Shown here piece by piece: positions 50,942-58,865 of a stretch of 64,000 bases of DNA (its first letter is position 1; each line of letters starts with the position of its first letter). The notes below the pieces were generated by a model that saw only the letters and a list, made by a program, of their open reading frames with translations, had not been told where the DNA came from and did not search any database. The position numbers were made by a program, and so were the translations under genes. Origin of the DNA: Saccharospirillum sp965652395 (GTDB lineage Bacteria > Pseudomonadota > Gammaproteobacteria > Pseudomonadales > Natronospirillaceae); the NCBI GenBank assembly GCA_965652395.1, contig CBFGUW010000024.1:1-64000 (forward strand). The letters run 5' to 3'.

Positions 50942-51280
50942 ATGAAGCTTGTTACCGCCATTATCAAACCCTTCAAACTGGACGACGTGCGTGAGTCGCT
51001 GTCGGAAGTCGGCGTCCAGGGTATTACCGTGACCGAGGTGAAAGGCTTTGGTCGTCAGAAGGGCCACACCGAACTGTATCGCGGCGCGGAATACGTCGTG
51101 GATTTTCTGCCCAAGATCAAACTCGAAATCGCCATCGACGACAGCAAGGTCGAGCCCGTGATCGAAGCCATTTCCAAATCCGCCAACACCGGCAAAATTG
51201 GCGATGGCAAAATCTTTGTCACTTCGCTTGAGCAGGTGATTCGGATTCGTACCGGTGAGACTGGAGAAGACGCTGTATAG
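50942..51280 (+). CDS. Nitrogen regulatory protein P-II, copy 2
   Basis: 112 residues, GGGAG before ATG 50942. Near-identical to copy 1 in the first 55 residues, including the T-loop YRGAEY. It differs in the 60-85 region (KIKLEIAIDDSKVEPVIEAISKS). A second GlnB/GlnK downstream of amtB, with its own promoter and a terminator before it, may be the constitutive GlnB-like partner. I cannot say from sequence which is glnB. Confidence 0.93.
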   Translation: MKLVTAIIKPFKLDDVRESLSEVGVQGITVTEVKGFGRQKGHTELYRGAEYVVDFLPKIKLEIAIDDSKVEPVIEAISKSANTGKIGDGKIFVTSLEQVIRIRTGETGEDAV

Positions 51281-51297
51281 CAGGTAGGGCGTTTGGT

Positions 51298-51320
51298 GCC
51301 CTTTCCCGGAGGGAGAGGGC
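51298..51320. terminator. Hairpin between P-II gene and the membrane protein gene
   Basis: GCCCTTTCCC pairs with GGGAGAGGGC around GGA (one G-T pair), between convergent genes. Confidence 0.6.
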
Positions 51321-51333
51321 TGATAAACCCCCG

Positions 51334-51690
51334 TTAGGTTGTTTTATGGCTGCGCCGGGCGGTCCAATAGGCTGGTAACTGTGCTCTTACAAAGCGGGCC
51401 GTCAAACCGGCGGCCGTTGCAAACAGGTACCCCGCGACATACACCGGACCGGTCATTTGAATGATGGGGCCAATCGTGATGAATTCGAATATCATTGTCA
51501 GCACCAGGCCGATAGCATAGCCGGTAATCAAATGTCGGTGACCGGTTCTGAACAAACCTCCCAATACCAACCCGACCATCCCCAGAACCACCAGTAACTG
51601 AGTCGGCGATTGCGCCATTTGCGCGGCGAATTGTGCCGCCAGGACCATGGCCACCGCCGCCAGGGCGATGCGTTGTACGTTGGGATTCAT
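51334..51690 (-). CDS. Hypothetical small membrane protein
   Basis: 118 residues; AGGTGG precedes ATG 51690. About four helices: IALAAVAMVLAAQFA, LLVVLGMVGLVLGGLF, LITGYAIGLVLTMIFEFI, VYVAGYLFATAAGLTARF. No family recognised. Confidence 0.6.
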   Translation of the reverse strand: MNPNVQRIALAAVAMVLAAQFAAQMAQSPTQLLVVLGMVGLVLGGLFRTGHRHLITGYAIGLVLTMIFEFITIGPIIQMTGPVYVAGYLFATAAGLTARFVRAQLPAYWTARRSHKTT

Positions 51691-52103
51691 ATCCGCCACC
51701 TTTCTTGTTGTTCTCTGATACATAACTATGGCATGGGCTAAAGGGGGGTTGGCCCTTTGGTTTAAGAAGTAACGATAGTGGAATCTCCTGGGGCCTCAAT
51801 CCGACTTTGGTCTGCCCTGGTTAATCTACAACATGGATTACTGTGACCGGCGTCGCAGAACCTTCGCTTCAGTATGGCTTCGATTATTCTTTATGAACTA
51901 TCCTCTCGCCCCCTGCTTTCACCCCTGACAGTAGGGTCACGATAGGAAGGATCGGCCGAGCCTCTCGGCTTGAAACAGGACGTTTGCTCCAGTGTCTCCC
52001 GGGTACGATTACAAAATGAGTTCCGGGCCTAGCCGTCTCGTACTGTCCCTTCCAGCTCGATTAAATTCTGTATTTAGACGTTTTCGCTATAAGGAAAAGC
52101 GAT
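51691..52103. other. 413-nt intergenic region
   Basis: Divergent between a small membrane protein gene and the astacin-type protease gene. I see no gene, no clear hairpin and no convincing operator. Base composition shifts toward AT in the last 100 nt. Confidence 0.5.
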
Positions 52104-53474
52104 ATGAAACCTGCGTTGTACCAAGGCTTGAAACCGGTGCTGTTTGGCTTGTTATGTACGGTTGGACTAATTTCAGGGTGTGAGGACCCCTCGACCCAAT
52201 CCTTACCCATAGTTTCGGAAGAGATAGCCGAAGCAGAAGATAAAATGTGGCAGTTACTGACTGATGGGGTAATAACCGCAAAAGGCATGGAGACACGTAG
52301 CTTAAGCTTGGTCTCCCATCCAGGTCGGGACGCGTTGCTTCGCTATTTGGCGCCCGACTCGCGAAGTGCCGCCAGAACACTACCTTCGTTGGAAGACAAC
52401 CGGGAGCTTTCAGATGAAGAAGAACAGTTGATAGACGATTACCTGGAAGCCCAACCGGAAGTCAGTGAGGCTATTGAGGCCATCATAGAGGATTTTAATG
52501 AGTCATTCGCAGATTTGGACAGCATGCCTATGGAGGTGGAGATTGTCGATGGTCAGGGCGACGTGACGGGGATAGAAATCCTTTATCCTAAAGATGGTTA
52601 TTATTATATGGACGGCGTCGCCGTTCCTGCGTTAAGTGTCCTTCATGAAAAACAAACAGCCAGCCAGGAGCCTCCTATTGAAGGTGAAAAAAGTCTGGGG
52701 ATGAGGCGTGGACACTGGAGGCTTTGGCCTGACCGCACTGTCCGTTACTTCATCGATTCGAAAAACATGGGGTGGAATGCGTCTGATGCATTAAGGAATC
52801 GGGTAAAAGCTCGTTTTTATCGCGAAGTGAATGATTTGAGCCGGGTTACTGGAATACGTTTCAAAGAATATAAAAATACAGCCTGGCGACGGTTTCGCTG
52901 GCTGACGTCGCCTTCCTACGTGAGGGTTGAGTTTGGTTCTGGTAAAAGATGTGCTACTGCTTGTGCTGTTGTTGGCCGGTCATGGTTAGGGTACGTTCGA
53001 TATAATGTAAAAGATAACGATAGTCGAGCGTCGGTACTTCGGGAGGACAACATCAGTATTAATGATGAGCGATTAAGTACAATCCAACATGAGTTGCTGC
53101 ACACGCTTGGCATGAACCATGAGCATCAAAGATGGGATCGTGATGACCATATCACGGTGAGCATGTTTGGTTGTGTAAACGGGGCGAGTAACTGTAATCA
53201 AAGATATAGTAGGCTTGGCTCTGGGCCTAATACATATGACACCCCCTACGACTATAATTCAGTTATGCACTATGGAGTGGGTGTAACTCAACGATGGTGT
53301 AGGGACCGCAATTATATTAGGAATCCTGAGCATAGGAATCGAGGGTGCTTCTTTAGAGATCAGAATAGAATTCGTTATGGAACGTGGCTGACGCCGTGGG
53401 ATATCTATGCGGTAAAATATCTGTATCGATTTGGTTCAAACCCGCGCCCCCAGTATACACCGGGCGAGGATTGA
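52104..53474 (+). CDS. Astacin-type (M12A) metalloprotease lipoprotein
   Basis: 456 residues; AAGGA precedes ATG. Lipobox LISGC near residue 26. A long acidic pro-region (about 35-190) precedes the catalytic domain (RHWRLWPDRTVRYFIDS-like astacin start: GHWRLWPDRTVRYFID). The zinc motif is HELLHTLGMNHEHQRWDRDDHI, a full match to HExxHxxGxxHExxRxDRD, and the Met-turn is YNSVMHYGV. It should be an active secreted protease tethered to the outer membrane or periplasmic side. Lower GC and many AT-rich codons after about 52.7 kb suggest recent acquisition. Confidence 0.85.
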   Translation: MKPALYQGLKPVLFGLLCTVGLISGCEDPSTQSLPIVSEEIAEAEDKMWQLLTDGVITAKGMETRSLSLVSHPGRDALLRYLAPDSRSAARTLPSLEDNRELSDEEEQLIDDYLEAQPEVSEAIEAIIEDFNESFADLDSMPMEVEIVDGQGDVTGIEILYPKDGYYYMDGVAVPALSVLHEKQTASQEPPIEGEKSLGMRRGHWRLWPDRTVRYFIDSKNMGWNASDALRNRVKARFYREVNDLSRVTGIRFKEYKNTAWRRFRWLTSPSYVRVEFGSGKRCATACAVVGRSWLGYVRYNVKDNDSRASVLREDNISINDERLSTIQHELLHTLGMNHEHQRWDRDDHITVSMFGCVNGASNCNQRYSRLGSGPNTYDTPYDYNSVMHYGVGVTQRWCRDRNYIRNPEHRNRGCFFRDQNRIRYGTWLTPWDIYAVKYLYRFGSNPRPQYTPGED

Positions 53475-53538
53475 CGAATTGGTGCTTTCATGTACTTGGA
53501 TAGTACAAGTCTGTCTTTTTAGAGTGAGTGTGAAAAAT

Positions 53539-54186
53539 ATGAAAAAAGTTATTGCGGCATTTTTTGTATTTCTCGTTTATGGGTGTCAAGATGTTGCTGT
53601 TGATAATTGTAACTTGCAAGAGAATACTTACCGGTGTGATCCAGAAAGTTATATGAAAGTTATTGTTAGTATTGATAATCATACAGATAAAGGAGTGTTT
53701 TTGGGACAGCCTTTTGTAGGTGATAAAACCTTGCTTCCAAATCATGAAGGGAGTGTCGCCCATGGGGAGGTTGAAATAAAGCATCTTGAAAGAACCTATG
53801 ACTTTGTGCCCGGAAATAGCATATACACCTACTATGGTTCAGATTTAAAGAGTAATGTTCCTGAGCAGACATTTACTGCTTCGGTCTTATTTACAGAAGA
53901 CCTTTTTAACTGCATGTCTGAAGATGCTTATCAGGAAACTCCTTATGCAAAACAGCCATATTATAATCTCGATGCTGAGAGTACCCTTATATGCTCGGAA
54001 GAAATGCTGATTAGCTTGTTAATTGATTACTTTGTAGTGACGGAAGAGAATTTTGCCTCTTTGTTAAACCAGGAGTCCGGACGGCCTTTCACACTGAGTT
54101 ATTCGGATGAAATAGTACCGTTTGGGGATAAGGAAGGGAGTTATAGACAAATAACCTACCACTATACCGTTCTTCAATCTCAGTAA
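53539..54186 (+). CDS. Hypothetical lipoprotein, AT-rich
   Basis: About 215 residues from ATG 53539. The N terminus MKKVIAAFFVFLVYGCQDV is a lipoprotein signal (LVYGC). In-frame GTG codons up to 15 nt upstream are alternative starts, since no strong Shine-Dalgarno is visible. Mature part is acidic and beta-rich with Cys pairs (NCNLQENTYRCDP, LFNCMSEDAY, LICSEEMLI). No family recognised. Codon use is clearly more AT-rich than the surrounding genes, consistent with transfer together with the protease gene. Confidence 0.65.
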   Translation: MKKVIAAFFVFLVYGCQDVAVDNCNLQENTYRCDPESYMKVIVSIDNHTDKGVFLGQPFVGDKTLLPNHEGSVAHGEVEIKHLERTYDFVPGNSIYTYYGSDLKSNVPEQTFTASVLFTEDLFNCMSEDAYQETPYAKQPYYNLDAESTLICSEEMLISLLIDYFVVTEENFASLLNQESGRPFTLSYSDEIVPFGDKEGSYRQITYHYTVLQSQ

Positions 54187-54215
54187 GCTGGACTGCAGAA
54201 AGGCTGGGTTTAATC

Positions 54216-55211
54216 CTAGCCTTTCTTGCTTGCACCAATCAAACCATGTTTCCTCAACTGACTGCGAAACTGATGGTAGGTCAACCCCAGGGCCTCGGCC
54301 GCTTTGCCTTGATGTTGCTCGTGCCTGTCGAGCGCTTGGCGTAACAGGGTCACCTCGTAGTGGGCGACCTGCTTGGTAAACCCTAGGCTGGGGTCGGGTT
54401 CGGTTGGGCTTCCCCCCGTCGATTCCGGTCTCCAGGGTGAGTCGAACGGGTCCAGCACCAGGTCGTCTATCGGTTCGTCTTCCAAACCCCAGCGATAGAC
54501 GCTGCGTTCGATGGCGTTTTTCAGCTCGCGCACGTTGCCGTAGAAAGGGTGCTGGCTGAGTTCTTCCAATGCCTTTTCGGTGAATCCCGGGAATACGGAC
54601 CAGCCCAATTCGGTGCCCATTTGAATGCCGAATTGTTCTGCGAGCAGTTGCAGGTCGCCGGGGCGTGCGCGTAGAGGGGGTAGGGTCAGTACGTCGAAGG
54701 CGAGCCGGTCGAGCAGGTCGTGGCGGAACTTGCCTTCTTCGGCGAGGGTGGGGAGGTGCTCGTTGGTGGCGGCGATGATACGTACGTCCACAGTGAGCGT
54801 TTTCTGCCCGCCCAGGCGTTCGAATTCCCCATATTCGATGATGCGCAGCAGTTTTTCCTGTAGGGCTTGAGACATGTTGCCGACTTCGTCGAGGAAGAGG
54901 GTGCCTTCGTGGGCGCGTTCGAAGCGGCCTTTGTTGATGCGGTTGGCGCCGGTGAATGCACCGGGTTCATAGCCGAAGAGGTCGGCGTCGAGCAGTTGTT
55001 CGCTGATGGCGCCGCAGTTCACCTTGAGGAAGGGCTGTTCCCACCGTTGAGACAGATAGTGCAACCGCTCGGCGACGAGTTCTTTGCCGGTGCCTCGTTC
55101 GCCGATCACCAACACGGGGCGGTTGAGTGGTGCGACGTCGGAAACCCGATCCAGCAAGTCAGAGAGTGCCTGACTCTCACCAATAATCCTTTGGGGCGTA
55201 CGTTCGGTCAT
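54216..55211 (-). CDS. pspF: Psp operon activator PspF
   Basis: 331 residues. No N-terminal sensor domain: it begins directly with the AAA+ core IIGESQALSDLLDRVSDVAPL. Walker A is VIGERGTGKELVAERL, the sigma-54-contacting loop FGYEPGAFTGANR, Walker B GTLFLDEVGNMS and the C-terminal HTH QGKAAEALGLTYHQFRSQLRKHGL. Domain content and divergence from pspA identify PspF, which is held inactive by PspA. Confidence 0.93.
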   Translation of the reverse strand: MTERTPQRIIGESQALSDLLDRVSDVAPLNRPVLVIGERGTGKELVAERLHYLSQRWEQPFLKVNCGAISEQLLDADLFGYEPGAFTGANRINKGRFERAHEGTLFLDEVGNMSQALQEKLLRIIEYGEFERLGGQKTLTVDVRIIAATNEHLPTLAEEGKFRHDLLDRLAFDVLTLPPLRARPGDLQLLAEQFGIQMGTELGWSVFPGFTEKALEELSQHPFYGNVRELKNAIERSVYRWGLEDEPIDDLVLDPFDSPWRPESTGGSPTEPDPSLGFTKQVAHYEVTLLRQALDRHEQHQGKAAEALGLTYHQFRSQLRKHGLIGASKKG

Positions 55212-55229
55212 TTTGGGTGCCTTGAACCC

Positions 55230-55341
55230 GCGCTGGTGGCTGGGGATGTTCTTCCGGGGACCGCATGAACCCTTCCATGGGGCTTAACTTCGCCATCCAT
55301 GGCTCAGATGTCCCCTCCAGAACATCCCCAGCCACCAGCGC
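55230..55341 (+). repeat. 112-nt three-hairpin palindrome, copy 5 (divergent)
   Basis: Arms GCGCTGGTGGCTGGGGATGT and complement at 55322-55341 are near perfect. The core is the most diverged: GCCAT-CC-ATGGC replaces the longer second hairpin, and CCCTTCCATGGGG forms the first. It lies at the start of pspF, 18 nt upstream of its ATG, within the 312-nt pspF-psp gap that also holds the sigma-54 promoter. Confidence 0.85.
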
Positions 55342-55460
55342 TAGCCTAAAGTGGTTGAATAGCCAAATAACCCAATTAACTTAGCCAATTCCACCAAGTA
55401 GAGATAGCCCCAGAAAGTCACTAAATCACTTTTTCTTTAAAAATCAAATAGTTACAGTTT

Positions 55461-55476
55461 TGGCATGCTTCCTGAT
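55461..55476 (+). promoter_or_regulatory. Sigma-54 promoter of the psp operon
   Basis: TGGCATGCTTCCTGAT fits TGGCACG-N4-TTGCW with the GG element intact and G-A instead of G-C at the -12 element; E. coli pspA also departs there. It lies 48 nt before the 53-aa gene. Confidence 0.7.
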
Positions 55477-55523
55477 AAAGAAAAAACCAACAGCCTCCAG
55501 GCTAAATAGGGAGAGAACAAAAA

Positions 55524-55685
55524 ATGATTCACCTCAGTGAACGGACACCGCTTTACATGGGCATGATCACTCTCAGCAGTGCCCTGGCTGCGTTAACGCA
55601 ATTGTGGGCGGGTTTGGTGACTTTCGGTCTGGTGGCCCTGGTTTTTGAAGGGCTGAATCACTGGTTTTTCCGGCTGTCGCGCTAA
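55524..55685 (+). CDS. 53-aa membrane protein heading the psp operon
   Basis: A short gene with GGGAGA before ATG 55524, starting MIHLSERTPLYMGMITLSSA. Two closely spaced hydrophobic stretches (MITLSSALAALTQLWAGL and LVTFGLVALVFEGL) end in NHWFFRLSR. It lies between the sigma-54 promoter and pspA (35-nt gap), so it should be induced with the operon. I know of no named family. It may act like PspG or PspB in membrane stress. Confidence 0.7.
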   Translation: MIHLSERTPLYMGMITLSSALAALTQLWAGLVTFGLVALVFEGLNHWFFRLSR

Positions 55686-55720
55686 GCGCGGGGGTCGATC
55701 ACAACTTGAGGAGCAACACC

Positions 55721-56410
55721 ATGGGTATATTTTCTCGTTTGACGGATATTGTTAATAGCAACCTGAATTCCCTGTTGGATCGCGCTGAAGATCCGCAAAA
55801 AATGATCCGCCTGATTATTCAGGAAATGGAAGAAACATTGGTTGAGGTGCGCAGTAGCTCGGCTCGCGTGATTGCCGATAAGAAAGAAGCCCAGCGTCGT
55901 TTGGAGCGGGTGCGCGGTGAAGCGGAGGATTGGGAGCGTAAGGCTCGGCTGGCGTTGGAGAAGGGTCGTGAAGATCTGGCACGCGCGGCTTTGGCTGAAA
56001 AGCAGGGGCTGGCGGACGAAGAGGCGATCATCAACCAGGAGTTCAAGGCGTTGGACGATCACCTGCACCAGTTGTCCGAGGAAATCGGTGCGTTGCAGCA
56101 AAAGTTGAATGATGCGAAAGCGAAGCAGAAAACGCTGGTGATGCGTCATAAAACGGTGAACAGCCGGTTGATGGCGAAGCGTCAGTTGCACCGTGAGACC
56201 CTTCAGGATGCGTTCGATAAGTTCGAGCGCTATGAGCGCCGGATGGACAACATGGAAAGTGAAATCGAGGCGATGGACCTGGGGCGTGAGGGTAAACATC
56301 AATTGGCGGATGAGATCGACAGCCTGGCGCAGGACGATTCCATCAATGCGGAGCTGGAACGATTGAAGGCCGACATGGGTGGCAAAAAAGACTCCGAGAA
56401 GGCTGAGTAA
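55721..56410 (+). CDS. pspA: Phage shock protein A
   Basis: 229 residues; GAGGAG before ATG 55721. The family start MGIFSRLTDIVNSNLNSLLDRAEDPQKMIRLIIQEMEETL is followed by long coiled coil (about 35-180). PspA is an ESCRT-III-like membrane-repair protein that also inhibits PspF. An acidic C terminus (GGKKDSEKAE) extends slightly. Confidence 0.96.
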   Translation: MGIFSRLTDIVNSNLNSLLDRAEDPQKMIRLIIQEMEETLVEVRSSSARVIADKKEAQRRLERVRGEAEDWERKARLALEKGREDLARAALAEKQGLADEEAIINQEFKALDDHLHQLSEEIGALQQKLNDAKAKQKTLVMRHKTVNSRLMAKRQLHRETLQDAFDKFERYERRMDNMESEIEAMDLGREGKHQLADEIDSLAQDDSINAELERLKADMGGKKDSEKAE

Positions 56411-56477
56411 GCGTTTGACGGTGGGGCTGTCCCGGCATTAAATGGGAGCCCGACCGGCCCCTACAAGGAGTTAATTC

Positions 56478-56714
56478 ATGAACTTTTTTCAATTTATGTT
56501 TGTGCCGACCATTTTGTTCATGGTCGTTGTGATGCCGATTTGGCTCACCATGCACTATCGGCACAAGGGCCGCTTGAACTCCGGTCTCGCTCAGGAGGAC
56601 CAGGCAACACTGGATGATTTGTTGCGGACTCTGGATAAACTGACGGATCGGGTTGAGGCATTGGAATCGATATTGGATGAGCGCAACCCCCGCTGGAAGC
56701 GCGGTACTGAGTAA
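56478..56714 (+). CDS. pspB: Phage shock protein B
   Basis: 78 residues: membrane helix FFQFMFVPTILFMVVVMPIW followed by a charged coiled coil (LDDLLRTLDKLTDRVEALESILD). TACAAGGAG precedes. With PspC it signals membrane stress to PspA. Confidence 0.92.
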   Translation: MNFFQFMFVPTILFMVVVMPIWLTMHYRHKGRLNSGLAQEDQATLDDLLRTLDKLTDRVEALESILDERNPRWKRGTE

Positions 56715-56729
56715 AAGAGGAGGCCGACC

Positions 56730-57191
56730 ATGAGTCGCCATCATCAAGACCCTCGCCATTCGCAGGATTTCTGGGAGCGTCGGCGTAACGGTTATGGTAT
56801 GAATCTTTATCGAAACAAACGCGACGGTATGATCGGCGGCGTATGTGCCGGTCTGGCGGATCACTTCAACATTGAACGTTGGGTGGCACGGTTGATCTTT
56901 ATCGGTGGCGTTGTGTTTCTCAATTCGCTGGCGATTTTTGCCTATCTGGCTGCCTGGTTCCTGATGGTGCCTCGGCCCAAGGGACCGGTGGCTCAGGAAT
57001 ATCAGTACGATGAGTCCCTGCATCAGGATCGGCCGCGCAATATGTTCCGTTACCGGGCGAAGCCGGGCGAGCGGTTGAAGACCGCTAAGGAACGATTGGA
57101 TGAAGTGATGGGGCGTGTGGAGCGAATGGAACGCTACGTGACCTCCAAACGCTTCGAATTAGACCGGGAATTTTCAAAAATCCAGGATTGA
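56730..57191 (+). CDS. pspC: Phage shock protein C
   Basis: 153 residues. A charged cytoplasmic N terminus precedes the PspC domain LYRNKRDGMIGGVCAGLADHFNIERWVARLIFIGGVVFLNSLAIFAYLAAWFLM. A C-terminal coiled coil (LDEVMGRVERMERYVTSKRF) follows. Starts 15 nt after pspB. Confidence 0.93.
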   Translation: MSRHHQDPRHSQDFWERRRNGYGMNLYRNKRDGMIGGVCAGLADHFNIERWVARLIFIGGVVFLNSLAIFAYLAAWFLMVPRPKGPVAQEYQYDESLHQDRPRNMFRYRAKPGERLKTAKERLDEVMGRVERMERYVTSKRFELDREFSKIQD

Positions 57192-57200
57192 TCTACCGCG

Positions 57201-57229
57201 AGCGGTGTCCGGTGGACACCGCTGCTGTT
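57201..57229 (+). terminator. Terminator of the psp operon
   Basis: AGCGGTGTCC pairs with GGACACCGCT around GGT, followed by a weak T-rich tail. Confidence 0.7.
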
Positions 57230-57307
57230 TTCTCCGCATTGCACATCACCAAACGCCCATCCGACTGATGTTATACTGCCGCCAAACCCTCACTCAGAGT
57301 TAAGCTT

Positions 57308-57886
57308 TTGGCGGACAAATACCCCCCTGAACCAAACCATCCCAAGCCCTTCAACTGGCGGGATTCCTTCAAGCGCCCGACTTTCTGGGTTGTGCTGGTG
57401 ATGCTGGCTGTTTTTCTGTATACGCAGTGGCCAACTCATGTACGCCAACCTGAAACGCCGGATTATGTGGTGACCAACCTGCCAGTGGGCGTTCAGGTAC
57501 AGTGGGAGGCGGAGCCGACCCGCCGAGCGGGAGAGGCAGGGTCTGTCTGGCACCTTAAGCGTAAGGGGATGGAATTTCTGGTCCAGAGTGGGCCACTGGA
57601 AACTCCCTTGCCGGAACTGGCAGCGCGGATGATGAAGGTCGACCGGGAACAAGTAAACGGGGCGGTCTACGAACCCCTATCGGTGGAAGGTCAGCGGGCC
57701 CGTTATGCACTGTACGATGCGGAAAACCGCATTCAACGGCACCGGCTGTATAGTCTGGGCGAACGTTGGGTGAAAACCTCCGTACTGTATAAGGCGCAAA
57801 ATGAGGAGCGCGAACAACGCGCGCTGGTGTTTTTAAATTCGGTGGTGGAACAACCCACTCAATCCAAAGGAGCGCACAATGAATAA
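57308..57886 (+). CDS. Hypothetical single-pass membrane protein
   Basis: 192 residues; the only reasonable start is TTG 57308, as no ATG or GTG gives a comparable N terminus. A membrane helix (PTFWVVLVMLAVFLYTQW) follows a proline-rich cytoplasmic segment, then a periplasmic domain (VQWEAEPTRRAGEAGSVWHL, FLVQSGPLETPLPELAARMM). No family recognised. It overlaps the dehydrogenase gene by 8 nt, suggesting coupled translation. Confidence 0.65.
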   Translation: MADKYPPEPNHPKPFNWRDSFKRPTFWVVLVMLAVFLYTQWPTHVRQPETPDYVVTNLPVGVQVQWEAEPTRRAGEAGSVWHLKRKGMEFLVQSGPLETPLPELAARMMKVDREQVNGAVYEPLSVEGQRARYALYDAENRIQRHRLYSLGERWVKTSVLYKAQNEEREQRALVFLNSVVEQPTQSKGAHNE

Positions 57887-58865
57887 TTGGGCCGTTATCG
57901 GTACCGGCGGAATGGCCGGCACTTTTGTGGAAGACGCCAGGCATGGCAAGGGTGGGCGGTTCACCGCCGTTTATTCCCGCTCAATGCAAAAGGCCAAAGC
58001 TTTTGCGGCCGAGCACGATATCGAACACAGCTACGACGACCTTTCCGCTTTGCTCGCCAGAGACGACATCGACCTCGTTTACATTGCCAGCCCGCACACC
58101 AGCCATTTTGAACAAGGCATGCAGGCGATGGCCGCCGGTAAAGGCGTATTGATTGAAAAGCCGGTGACCACCAACCTGGAGGATGCCAAGCGGCTGTATG
58201 AAGAGGCTGAGAAACGCTCGGTCTTTTGCCAGGAAGCGGTATGGACGCGGTTTAACCCGGCGTATCAACAGATACTGACCGAGGCGAGAGACGGCCGTTT
58301 GGGTGACCTGAAGCACTGCTACGCCAGCTTTGGTTTTACCAGCCCGAGTGACCCCGAGCACCGCCTCAACAACCCCAAGCTGGCTGGCGGTGCGCTGCTG
58401 GATATTGGCCTTTACCCGCTACTGCTGCCGCTGGACCTCTTCGGTACGCCCCAGAGCATTGATGGGAATGTGGCGTTTATGAGCACCGGTGTCGATCAAT
58501 CGGCGGATTGGGTGTTGAGCTACGAAGGCGGCCGACGCGCCACGGTCAGCTACAGTCTGGCCTGCCAATTACCGAACACAGCGACCATCAGTGGAGACAA
58601 AGGCTGGGTTGAGGTTCGCCCGCCGTTTTTCGCGCCGAATACTGCCGCCTGGATGACCGACGCTGCCAGACCGGTCAGCAACCGGCGCTATCCTGTCATT
58701 GGCAAGGGCTATCATTACGAATTCACGGCGGTGAACCGAAGCTTCGATGAAGGCGAGCTGTGCTGCCCCGAGCACGATTGGGCCGCCTCCCTCGAACTGA
58801 TGACCTTGATTGATCGTATTCAGTCTATGGCTACAAACGATACACCCGCGCCTCGAACGGCTTGA
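57879..58865 (+). CDS. Gfo/Idh/MocA family oxidoreductase
   Basis: 328 residues. Rossmann start WAVIGTGGMAGTFVEDARH, the EKPVTTNLEDA motif (VLIEKPVT) and a C-terminal alpha/beta domain (GALLDIGLYPLLLPLDLFG). Uses NAD(P) on sugars or sugar derivatives. Its 3' end overlaps the convergent GH13 gene by 35 nt. Confidence 0.9.
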   Translation: MNNWAVIGTGGMAGTFVEDARHGKGGRFTAVYSRSMQKAKAFAAEHDIEHSYDDLSALLARDDIDLVYIASPHTSHFEQGMQAMAAGKGVLIEKPVTTNLEDAKRLYEEAEKRSVFCQEAVWTRFNPAYQQILTEARDGRLGDLKHCYASFGFTSPSDPEHRLNNPKLAGGALLDIGLYPLLLPLDLFGTPQSIDGNVAFMSTGVDQSADWVLSYEGGRRATVSYSLACQLPNTATISGDKGWVEVRPPFFAPNTAAWMTDAARPVSNRRYPVIGKGYHYEFTAVNRSFDEGELCCPEHDWAASLELMTLIDRIQSMATNDTPAPRTA

